Shown here one piece after another: positions 11,471-21,299 of a stretch of 64,000 nt of DNA. The stretch comes from Piscicola geometra. Lineage: Eukaryota > Annelida > Clitellata > Hirudinida > Piscicolidae. The stretch is from contig OX030967.1 of the NCBI GenBank assembly GCA_943735955.1, forward strand, positions 3,399,590-3,463,589, given 5' to 3'. The translations under genes and the position numbers were made by a program. Each line of letters starts with the position of its first letter. The first letter of the stretch is position 1. The notes beneath the pieces are model-generated. The model made no database searches. It saw only the letters and a program-made list of their open reading frames with translations, and had not been told where the DNA came from.

Positions 11471-13457
11471 TCACGATTCGTGGTAGATGCTGAAGCACTC
11501 CAAATGTAAAGCTACATTACATTTAAGGCATTTCTTTTGCACTTTCTTTCCACATTGCTTGCATCTTTTTTGGCCATCTTCAATTTTACCAATAAAATGA
11601 TCTTTTCCATCGTATCGGACATCTGCAATCACGCTTTTAGCTAAATTCATGGATCCTTTTTTTTCTTTTTTGATCTGTTTGAAACCATATGAAAAAATTA
11701 TAAATATTTCAGTTTAACATGAATAATAATAAAAACTCACATCAATTTGGCCTAGAATTGATTTCACAACCTGACGTCTAAACTGCACACATGTAAATTT
11801 TTCATTTTTATTATACTTTTTAAAAATGCACCAGGCATTGTGGACAGAGGCATCAATTAAAAAACCAAATAAAGGCCACCACCACTTTTTTAGCCTTATA
11901 TTTATTCTAACATTTTCAATATTTTTATCCATTTGGTCCGTTCCACCCATGTAATGATTATATCGGTTTATAAGGAAAGGCTGTGGAATTTGGACATGTT
12001 TTTTTTGAGATGCTGACCATCTTTTCACCTCTTTTATAGGCTCCACTCCATGATTACTTGAAAGTAAAGTAACAACGCTATTATCATTCCACCTTACCAC
12101 AATGATATTCGATTCTTCATCCAATAAATAGTCATATTCTCCTCTTGGCTTTTTTTTCATTATTTCAACATCTTGAATTGGACATTTTTCTATCCGGTTT
12201 TTTCTAACTGTGCCAGTTGCAAATATATTATTATTTTTTAACTGTTCAATCAACCTAAAAGAGGTGAAGAAATTATCAAAATATAACTCAAATGGAGTGT
12301 CTTTTGGTAAGCATTTTATTAGTTTAGATACCACTGATCCACCAAGTCCTAATTCGCTATTGAACTCTTCCGAGGCTCCTTGATACGGGTTACAATTTAC
12401 CAAATACCCAAGCCTATTATTTAAGCACCAAACTTTATATCCAAACCTTATGGGTTTTCCTCTGATAAACTGTTTTGATGAATGCCTTCCATAATATGGC
12501 ACCATTGATTCCTCAATCGCCAAATGACATTCTTTGGGCCAAAATTTGAGAAATCTTTCATTCATAGCATCAAATAATGGACGCACTTTGGCCATCTTGT
12601 CTAACTTATTAATTTTCTCGTTGTCATTGCAATGCAAATATCTTAATAACTCTTCAAATCTGTTGACAGTCATAGCATTGCTTACAGCTAGATTGTGTAC
12701 ATCGTCGCTCTGTTCCCAGTACATCCTGCGGTTTGCCAAAGGAACATAACCTGAAAGCATGAGTATAGCCAGCACCACTCTATATTCATTTTCAGTAGCA
12801 TTCAGCTGTTTTAGTTTTTGGCTGGCATATAAATTTGACATGTCTGTTATTAGCTTGATGACTGGTACATCCAAAAATAAATTAAACAATGTGAGAGGAG
12901 ACATGTTTTCTAAATTTGGTTTGTCCTCTGAACTATTATCTGCCAATAATCCAGTAGTAATGTCTTTTTTGGTCCATCTCCGATCAATTTTAATTTTTTT
13001 AGCTGGCCTTTTTACAGCAGTTTCTTCTCTACTTATAGTGGTTTTCTCTTCCCCAATTTTGGAAATTACTATTTCTGCTTCTGCATTTAGCTGGTTTCTT
13101 GATAAATTATCTAGAGTACCTTCACCATCCTCGGGTCCACTATCCTCATCAGAGCAGTTTGGGTCAGTAGGAGGAATCATGACTATATCTGCTGAAAAGA
13201 AATCATTGTCATCTTCCAAAATACTAAGGACTTCATGAAGAGCGAATCTGAAAATAATTGTTTTTACCATCAGTATTACTGCATAGTGTCCTTAAAAAAG
13301 GACACTCAATAAAACACAGTTTTTGGAAATAATATTACATGTAAAATAAAATTTATTTTAAATAAAGATATAAGAATGAATAACAATGAAATATTATTAT
13401 ACATTATGAATGGTAGACATTAAATAAAATTATAACTAACTTTTTTTCATGAGCCAT
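11471..13457 (-). CDS. piggyBac transposase (PGBD-type), three exons
   Basis: The transposase cuts and pastes the element at TTAA. The main exon (13247-11741) carries the DDE_Tnp_1_7 core, with landmarks SMVPYYGRHSSKQFIRGKP, ELYFDNFFTS (second Asp) and GGTDQMDKN (third Asp). The first catalytic Asp, normally in an I/V-D-E-S context, reads IEES (GAG). A 66-bp intron (11740-11675, GTGAGT..CAG) leads in frame to a last exon (11674-11471) with the Cys-rich zinc-binding tail RCKQCGKK...CLKC...CFSIYH. A probable 17-bp first exon (13457-13441, MAHEKK) joins at the TTTTCAG acceptor before 13247; phases agree and the total is 576 codons, the usual piggyBac size. The first exon is inferred; an ATG at 13270 gives an alternative start. 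Confidence 0.88.
13288..13303. repeat. Subterminal palindrome, middle copy
   Basis: Identical 16-mer to 11431-11446, lying within the first intron of the transposase gene, preceded by GCATAGT. Confidence 0.8.
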
Positions 13458-13634
13458 GACAAAAACACAAAAAATTTAGTTATCGCCTTGAAAAATCAGA
13501 ATATCGAAACAATCTATCAATTTCAAATCACAAAAAATTTTTTAACAAAGACTTCAGTTTATATAGGACAGGATTAGCTGCAAAGATAATAAATATAATC
13601 AAGATAACTATTATTAAAAAAACTTTTTATTGCT

Positions 13635-13650
13635 GTCCTTAAAAAAGGAC
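13635..13650. repeat. Subterminal palindrome, right copy
   Basis: Identical 16-mer immediately inside the right inverted terminus (followed by AGTATGCGTTAATGGG). Confidence 0.8.
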
Positions 13651-13959
13651 AGTATGCGTTAATGGGTTAATGGCCGCTAATAAATTCACTTTTTGCCTTT
13701 CATCACTCGTCATCAAAACCTTCGGCATTAAGTCACCATGACGACGAATTACAACGCAGTTAAATATATAGCGCCTAATATCGAACTTTTGAATTATTTA
13801 AATCGTCGAAAGTGTCTTTTTCAATTTATTGTCGTTTGATTAGCACCAATGACATTTTCTATTTTGTCATTTCTCAAGAATGACATGTATAATGCGCCCT
13901 TTCCCAATCAAATTCATGCAACCTCTTAAACCATTAAATTCATGCAACAACCATCTCCT

Positions 13960-14160
13960 AGAATCCACCTCCTCTCTCGACCCACACACCAGAGTCCGAG
14001 GTGTAGCCACTGCTGGGACAGTGTCTGAAGTGGAATCTCCAGCGGGATGGGCGCAAGCAGGCGTGACAGGTGGAGGCAGGGTGTCTGCAGAAGCCACCGG
14101 AGTGGTTGTTGTAGATGAGGGTGTAGCGTGGTGTTGTGGCTGTTGTGGTTGTTGTGGTTG
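13960..14160 (-). CDS. Possible exon, unrecognised
   Basis: A GC-rich island open in more than one minus-strand frame. One frame gives a Pro/Thr-rich low-complexity segment (TLPPPVTPACAHPAG). Another gives a more protein-like LSRLLAPIPLEIPLQTLSQQ. A TCTGCAG acceptor and a GTGTGT donor-like site are present but the phases do not settle the frame. Coding is plausible from composition only. Confidence 0.25.
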
Positions 14161-14284
14161 GGTAATCGTCGGCATCGTCGTTTTCGTTATCATCGTCGTT
14201 GTTCTGGTGGTTGTGGTTGTTGTAGTTGTTGTTGGTGTGCTGGTGGCTGGTTTTATGGATGAAAACTATTGTTACACAAGCGTA

Positions 14285-14700
<416 letters not shown>

Positions 14701-14789
14701 TGTGTGTGTTTGTTAATATGTATGTGAGTGTGTGTGTGTGTTTGTTGGTATGTATGTAAGTGTGTGTGTGTGTGTGTGTGTGCGGATAC

Positions 14790-14870
14790 CTCTAATAAGA
14801 GAACGGTAGAGGCTGTCATGTCTTATGTAGGAACAGAGTTGAGTGAACGAGTCCGCGTCGAAACAGTGGC
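14790..14870 (-). CDS. Likely internal exon, unrecognised
   Basis: A minus-strand 81-bp segment has acceptor GATCGCAG and donor TTAGAG before GTATCC. It reads HCFDADSFTQLCSYIRHDS then LYRSLIR. It starts and ends in phase 1, and its start phase matches the end of the exon at 15010-15077. The two therefore read through as one protein. No family is recognised. Confidence 0.5.
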
Positions 14871-15009
14871 CTGCGATCATGTAGTGTGGTGCTGTCATGT
14901 GCTATATTTAAGTTTTTTGTAGTGTTTTGTGGTGTGGTGCTGTGTTATAGTGAAGTCAATAGTGTTGTTGTTGATGTTGTTGTTGGTGTTGTTGTTGTTG
15001 TGGTCTCAC

Positions 15010-15077
15010 CTTGTCTAATCTCGATGAGGTTCTGGTGTCGCTGCTGCATCTCAACACACACGTAACAATCCCCTTGT
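15010..15077 (-). CDS. Likely internal exon, unrecognised
   Basis: A minus-strand 68-bp segment between GCTCTCAG and a strong donor (GACAAG before GTGAGA) reads QGDCYVCVEMQQRHQNLIEI and ends in phase 1, joining in frame to the exon at 14790-14870. The continuation to the 5' side was not found. Confidence 0.5.
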
Positions 15078-15104
15078 CTGAGAGCAACCACATCAAAATT
15101 ATGT

Positions 15105-15225
15105 ATTATTATCATCATTATCATCGTCGTCACTATCATCATTATCATCACCATTTTCACAATCATTATCATCGTCGTCATTATCATCATTATCATCACC
15201 ATTTTCACAATCATTATCATCATAT
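15105..15225. repeat. ATC-rich repeat, 54-bp unit duplicated
   Basis: A unit ending in CACCATTTTCACAATCATT and containing ATCATCGTCGTCA occurs twice in tandem. Confidence 0.85.
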
Positions 15226-15229
15226 ATTG

Positions 15230-16615
15230 ATGTGTGTTTGTTCTCAATATAGGTTATGAAGCATTTAATAACTTGGAAGTTTATGGGTCTTTGGCAAAAG
15301 GGCACACTAAAAGTGAATTTAGGAAGAGAAGTGTTTAAAAGCTCTGAAATGACAGACTTTATTGGGGAGAAATAAAATTAATGAACAAAAATGAAGATGA
15401 AACAAATGAGTGAGAGTCTTTTTTGTAACAAAATCTCAGAAAATGAGAGAAAAAGACAACGTAAAAAATGGTTGGAAAATAGAAGAATGTAGGATATCTG
15501 AATATGATAGAAAATGTATGAAACAAAAACTTATTCATTGCATGAAGGGTTGAGATATAAATGGATGAAAAAGAGAACTTCAAAAGGGTTAACAAAGTGT
15601 AAAAACTGTCAGTTCAATTTTGAAACTTTGTGTGAGAGCTTATTATAAAATATTTTAATTTTATAATTTAATGTTTAATCTTAATATTAATAGTTGAATT
15701 AAAATTTAAAAGCAACAATTTTATTTCTTCAGATTCATAATTTCATTTTCTAAACTTCATTCTAAAAAATCCACAAGAGTATGTAACTCATCACAAAACA
15801 CGAGAAAAACATGCGTAAAAACGGGAAAAATTAAAAATTAAAAAAATTAACGTTCTAGTAATGATCTTGATACTTTAAAAAATTTTTAACGTTTAGAGGT
15901 TGTTTTAGGTGCAGAGATTAAGCTTCACTCGCAGTTTGTTTTGCGAGTTTTTTTTGTTTTTTGGCGCCTTCAAAGCCGTTTTTTCCAAAACATTCTTTTA
16001 TTCACTGATTTTTTGTTCAGCCACCCTTCTCGCATTGGAAACTCTGGCATTGTCTCTGGAACGGATGGAAAGCCAGTTTGAAATCACAACTTAATCCACT
16101 AGCTAAAGAAACACTCCAGAATGATTGGCGCAAAATCAATAAATGGTGCGTTGTAATTAACCTGGCTTTATATAATTTAACAAAGATATTTTTTTTAATT
16201 CAGCACTTTATAGTTTAATGGAAATATATAAAAGTTATTGTCAGCTTGAATATTTAACTGAATACTTGAAAATGCCATGCACTTGAATTAAAACGTTTGA
16301 GTTGAAACTTGGCGAGAAATGTGTCACCGACGCCTTCTTTCTTTCCACTCTCACTTTTTCTTTTTCTACTTTTTCTTTTTTATTCCATGATTCCAAATCC
16401 ACTTTATATATAAATGACTATATATGCATTGGATAATATATATAACATATACATATGAAAGAACAGGGAAAAGAGGAGAACAGAGTGTCTGAAGAGAGAT
16501 TATCTGCAGATTACTTTGTCACCTGTCCTTCCTTCGCGTGTGTCTTTCACAATCAAAAGAGGTGCACATTTGTGATCTTTGCTTGTGAGTAAGTTCACTT
16601 TTGTGGCATATTTAT
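15230..16615. other. AT-rich spacer, no confident gene
   Basis: AT-rich unique sequence. A GC-richer island at 15900-16090 is open on the plus strand (61 codons). On the minus strand it contains REGWLNKKSVNKRMFWKKRL, which recalls the start of a PH domain, but no splice frame or continuation supports it. Confidence 0.4.
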
Positions 16616-16690
16616 GGTTGTGGTCTTGAAGCCCGTCCGGGTTTACGCCACGTTAATAATACTCGTCGTTGTATTGTATTGTATTGTTGT
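16616..16690 (+). repeat. ATTGT-tailed dispersed repeat end (copy 2)
   Basis: GTCTTGAAGCCCGTCCGGG followed by TTTACGCCACGTTAATAAT, ACTCGTCG and a (TTGTA)n tail. Nearly identical ends lie at 20832-20906 and 39815-39876 on the minus strand, and a diverged one near 10570. The conserved block followed by a pentamer tail is typical of the 3' end of a LINE or SINE family. Confidence 0.8.
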
Positions 16691-17046
16691 GTGTTGGTTG
16701 GTTAGTGGGTAGATTGGTAGAAGGGTAAGGGTCGAAATAGATACTGATGGGCTGTGCGTTAGTGGGTATGATGGGTTAATTGTGGATAGATTGATGGGTA
16801 GTTGACGGATGGTTTGGTGAAAGGATTTGTAGATGGATAGAATTTAGGAACATGGAAGGATGCATGAGTTTGTGGTTTTTAGAATGGCTGGTCTGAGAAA
16901 TAGATGTGTAAGAGAGAAGAAAAAGATTTTTTTCAAAGATTTTCTTTAATTTTCATTTACATTGCATTCATTCTTTCCCTGGACATTCATCTTTATGCAT
17001 TCCTCAAGTTCCTATAGATACATATTCATGATTTCTAAAACAGATT

Positions 17047-17187
<141 letters not shown>

Positions 17188-17189
17188 CA

Positions 17190-18877
17190 GGAAGATCAGA
17201 GAAGATGACTCTAATTAAGATGATTAGATGGCGTGTGATGCTTATTAGAAAGATCGTAAATGACCTCAACAGAATAGAATCTCTGTTTATCTATTCTGCC
17301 GCCTAGATTAACTTTTCGGCAAACTGCTTATTTACTCAATTAATCATAATAATCTCTTCTTACCCTTCTTAAACCAACAGAACTTGAAGGTGGTTGGGAA
17401 GGGTGGTTAAAAAACGTTGTAAAAAATGTCTAAAAACCAAATATTTGTAAAGTAAAAATCTTTATTTTAGCAGGATACAAATTGTTGTCTCTGAACAAAT
17501 CAATAATCTGAACATCATTAGATTTATACTTTCAAAATCTCTCACTCGTTTTCAAGAACGAAAAAGTGTTCTCTTCTCTCCTTACAAGTTCCTAGTTTTG
17601 AAATTGCGTTCGCAGTAATGGTGACATCTCCTAGCTCTTCTTCGAACCAGACTTTTCTCCATGCAGACGGAAAAGTGCACTCTTCAACTAAATAGGGATG
17701 GGAGTGTTTTAAGATTTAATATTTAAAAAACAATTAGATTTTAATACAAGATATTCTTTTTCACATTTTGTAAAAGATGTTTAAATTTTTAATTTTAAAA
17801 ATGATATATGTATTTTGAATATTTAATGTTTGGGCTTTCAGAAAAACCAAGTATGTCTACTTATTCAGTTTCATCTTCCATAGAAAACTGCTTTTAGTTT
17901 TTTTTATACGTAGTCGTGTTTTTGAATAAAAAATATTTCGGAAAAACATTTTGAAAACATGTTTGAAAAGCCATTTTTCAAATCTTTTGATGTTTCAAGA
18001 TTTCAAGTTGAGTATTTTTCAAAGTTTTCTTACATTTTTTCAAACTTAAAGATAATATTTAATAAATTGATATTAATTTAATAAACTGATATTATATTTT
18101 AATTTAAAAGTTTCAAAAGATTTTTTAAAGCTTTTTTATAATTATTTGTACACAAAAATCATTAATAATAAACAAAATGAAATAATTCGGCCATTTGAAC
18201 TTTAAATAATAAAAAATTGAGTTCTATAATTTTAATATTTCAATTCTTATTCTGTACACACATTGTACAGTCAATGTGAGAAACTGTCACACTTTTACCA
18301 GTCCACTAACCGACTAAGACAAAATATTTATCAGTCTACTGTTACCTTGATATTTTTAACTTCCTAATTTTAAGCATGAACCAAATTTGCAATGATTGTT
18401 CAAACAAATGCAACGTTAACAGCGAAAAAACACGTTTTCAACTGCGAAGTGATTCAAAATCTTTGAAAGCGTTTTTATTCCTGAAAATACCATTGCGGTC
18501 TTTCGGACAAATCAGGTAAACTTAGTTTTCGGTCATTTTAACTTTGCCGATAAAGGCCGACAAACTTTTACCATGAATGCAAATTTTAATCTTTTTAAAT
18601 CGAAAAAATACAAACCGTTTGTAGAAGTCACAAATGACAAAAACGAGGTCAGAAGTAACAATGAGATCATCGTTAATGAGCTACTTAATTGCGCTGTCAG
18701 TTGAATAATTAACGAGCTTTTTCAGATATAATTAATTTAATTAATCTAATAAATATTTATAATTCGATACTTTTTTTAAATAAATCCAATGATATACAAA
18801 CTCTGATGAAACTCTCAAAAGTCCATCGGATCTTGGCGAAGTCTTCTCTTTATATAGAAGGCAGGTGAGAAGAGTCA
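17190..18877. other. AT-rich spacer, no gene seen
   Basis: 1.7 kb of AT-rich unique sequence with no long or convincing open frame, RNA gene or repeat recognised. Confidence 0.5.
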
Positions 18878-18883
18878 GTGAAG

Positions 18884-18924
<41 letters not shown>

Positions 18925-19240
18925 CCACCGTCATCATCGACATCATCACCACCACCTTAATCTATCATATTCATTCAGTTTTTCTCTGCTTCCTTTTCGA
19001 AAGCAAGCCATCAAAAATGGCATCTTCCCTCGCATTCTTTTGTTTTCTTTCTTCTCTCCCTCTCTTCATCCTTTCCCTTTCGTCTTAATCATCATCGTAA
19101 TCACCAGCATCATCATCATCCTCATCATAGTCAAAACCACCACAATCATCATCGCTACCTCCATGATTTAGAACACCCACTATAAAAACATCATCATCAC
19201 CACCACCCCACCACGCCTCCATCTCTCCTCCTCCTCTCTC
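18878..19240. repeat. (CAT)n tract with ATC/ACC-rich flank
   Basis: Pure CAT triplets at 18884-18923, then interrupted CATCATCACC sequence, with a second ATC-rich stretch around 19085-19210. No gene. Confidence 0.85.
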
Positions 19241-19642
19241 ATTCACAATTAAGTGTGACTTGTCACTTTTTCGAACTTAAATGACATTTGTCTTTTAAAC
19301 TCACACAAAAAGCGTTCCACATCAAAACTTTAATTTTTTTCTTTGTCCTTTTTTCATTTAAAAACGACAATTTTATTAATTGCATTTTTAAAGTTATTTT
19401 AGATGAATAAATTCTTTATATTATTTTTTTCTATTTTTTTAACAACTTTTGAAAAAATGTAAATTTTTTTATAAATGATTTTGAAAGAATTTTTTTGAAT
19501 CCATGAAGTTGAACAAACAATGCACTAAAGATCAATAAATTTTAGTGAAATAAAAATATTTAAAATAAAAGTATTCAGTTTTTAAAAAAGAATTAATTTT
19601 ACACTCAATATAAAAACTTCAAAACATAAAATATTATTTTAA

Positions 19643-20293
19643 TCAATTCCGTGGCATCGCTTCTTGCTTTATTCTTTCTTCATCCAGCATGGCAACCTCT
19701 CTTTCGAGTTGTTGGCACGCCATTTCGATCTCATAGTTCTTGGAAACGAGGCCCACCCACGTCTCTTCGTTGTTCCTCAGTCGAGCTCCTGCATCCATCT
19801 GTTCGTTCTTCCTCTGCCAATTCAGCTCCTGCTTTGCCTTCTTGTACTCGGCCAGCCTACCTTCGATGCACTTCAGCATCGCCTTCTCACTCTCGACCAC
19901 CCTCCGGTCCTTCTCCACGCCGAAGCGACACATCAACTCGAGACTCTTGATCCGCAGGTCCTGGCACTGTAGCTGTGCATTTGAGTTGTCGACGCACTCC
20001 TGCCAGGCACTCAAGTCGTTCATCCTACCCACATTCGGCTGCGGCAACTCATACCTGCGCATGCTCATCATCTCCATTGGCTGCCCCATCGACAGGCGGT
20101 TCATCTCGTTCTTGAGAACTTCCGTCTCGAAAGCGTCGTACTTAACGGGCGGCAGAAAGTCGAGGTAGTTCTTCGAAGGACGATATCTCTTCGACTCTTC
20201 CTCCACCAGCGCTAGAGTGGCATCTCTCACACCCGGCTCCTCGTAACCCTGGTCGTAATAAGGCAAGGCGTCAATCAAAATTTCAGTCGCCAT
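19643..20293 (-). CDS. BCAS2: Pre-mRNA-splicing factor SPF27 (BCAS2)
   Basis: BCAS2/SPF27 is a core subunit of the PRP19/NineTeen complex, which activates the spliceosome in the nucleus. The 216-residue protein is complete and close to the usual length of about 225. It shows the conserved N-terminal block (DALPYYDQGYEEPGVRDATL, then RRYRPSKNYLDFLP in essence), the SMRRYELPQPNVGRMNDL segment, a central AWQECVDNSNAQLQ helix, and the C-terminal coiled coil with ELNWQRKNEQMDAGARL and VSLVSKNYEIE-type sequence (here VGLVSKNYEIEMACQQLE). The ATG at 20293 begins the conserved N-terminus. The gene has no intron, whereas vertebrate orthologues have several. It is much richer in C-ending codons than the surrounding AT-rich DNA. 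It could be an intron-poor native gene or a functional retrocopy. Confidence 0.95.
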   Translation of the reverse strand: MATEILIDALPYYDQGYEEPGVRDATLALVEEESKRYRPSKNYLDFLPPVKYDAFETEVLKNEMNRLSMGQPMEMMSMRRYELPQPNVGRMNDLSAWQECVDNSNAQLQCQDLRIKSLELMCRFGVEKDRRVVESEKAMLKCIEGRLAEYKKAKQELNWQRKNEQMDAGARLRNNEETWVGLVSKNYEIEMACQQLEREVAMLDEERIKQEAMPRN

Positions 20294-20831
20294 TTTTTAC
20301 GTTTTAAAAATTTATTTATTTATTTTTCATATAATTTATAAACTTTTTTTGTAAATTCAAGAGCTATAGAGCTATTTTAATTTTTTATTGAAACATGCAT
20401 TAAAATTTTAAAAGTTAATCACTGATACAAAGTTCATTTTTTGGCGTGTCACTATTTTAAGTCTGTATATATATAGAAAAAACATATAAAAATAATTATT
20501 TTACAAAAATTCATATGAATATATGCAAAAGGGTTGCAGTGGATAAGTAGACAAAAAACTTCATTTTCTCTAGCGAACCTAAAATCATCAAAGAAGATAT
20601 CGTGAAACTATTTGTTCTTTTTTTAGTTTTTAAAAAGTAAATAAAATGTATTTTAAATTTTGGAGGAGTTCAGGTGTGAGTGGGAAAAGTATTTTGCTTC
20701 ATCTTCACAAGATTATTTAATTTTTGTTTTACTATGAAATTATTAGGATTTATTACAATTATCAACAACACCAGAAGTTGAAAAAAGTATTTACAAACTT
20801 TTTAATAACTTTTTTTATAAATTAATATTAT
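20294..20831. other. AT-rich spacer upstream of BCAS2
   Basis: AT-rich unique sequence containing the presumed BCAS2 promoter; no clear TATA or other motif could be assigned. Confidence 0.4.
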
Positions 20832-20906
20832 ACAATACAATACAATACAACGACGAGTATTATTAACGTGGCGTAAACCCGGACGGGCTTCAAGACCACT
20901 TGGTTA
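20832..20906 (-). repeat. ATTGT-tailed dispersed repeat end (copy 3)
   Basis: Reverse complement of the block at 16616-16690, including the pentamer tail. It lies about 430 bp beyond the stop codon of the LINE at 21336-23630 in the same orientation, so it could be that element's 3' end, but similar ends elsewhere lack a coding part. Confidence 0.8.
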
Positions 20907-20987
20907 TGGAAAATTTGATAATAATATTAATGATAGATGAATAAATGGAAAGTATAGGAAAAGTAAGTTATTGAAATTTAACAATAA

Positions 20988-21077
20988 AATCATATATATA
21001 TATATATACATACATATGCACATATATAAACATATACATATATACACATATATATATACATATATATACATATATAT

Positions 21078-21155
<78 letters not shown>
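20988..21155. repeat. (TA)n / ATATACATAT tract
   Basis: AT dinucleotides with regular ACAT interruptions. Short Tyr/Ile frames on both strands are artefacts. Confidence 0.95.
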
Positions 21156-21299
21156 TTTTAATAGACAAATTTTTTTTAAAGATTGAAAGTGAAATGATAA
21201 TAACAATAAATTTAAGAAAATGTAAGAAAATATTTTACAATTATTATTGACCATTAGTATAAATATACAAAAAAATGATATTGGGAAGCAAGAAATTGA

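Larger units (their letters stand above)
11299..13666 (-). mobile_element. Complete piggyBac DNA transposon
   Basis: The element is bounded by TTAA on both sides (11295-11298 and 13667-13670), the specific target-site duplication of piggyBac. The termini are inverted: CCCATTAACGCAT at the left, and ATGCGTTAATGGG at the right. It spans 2,368 bp and contains one transposase gene on the minus strand. Three copies of GTCCTT-AAAA-AAGGAC lie near the ends. Boundaries and inverted ends are directly visible. Near-complete ends and an open reading frame suggest a fairly recent insertion. Confidence 0.95.

Noticed and set aside
15960..16060. PH-domain-like REGWLNKKSVNKRMFWKKRL on the minus strand
   Set aside because: Attractive, but it is followed at once by a stop, has no donor in frame and no further PH-like exon was found.
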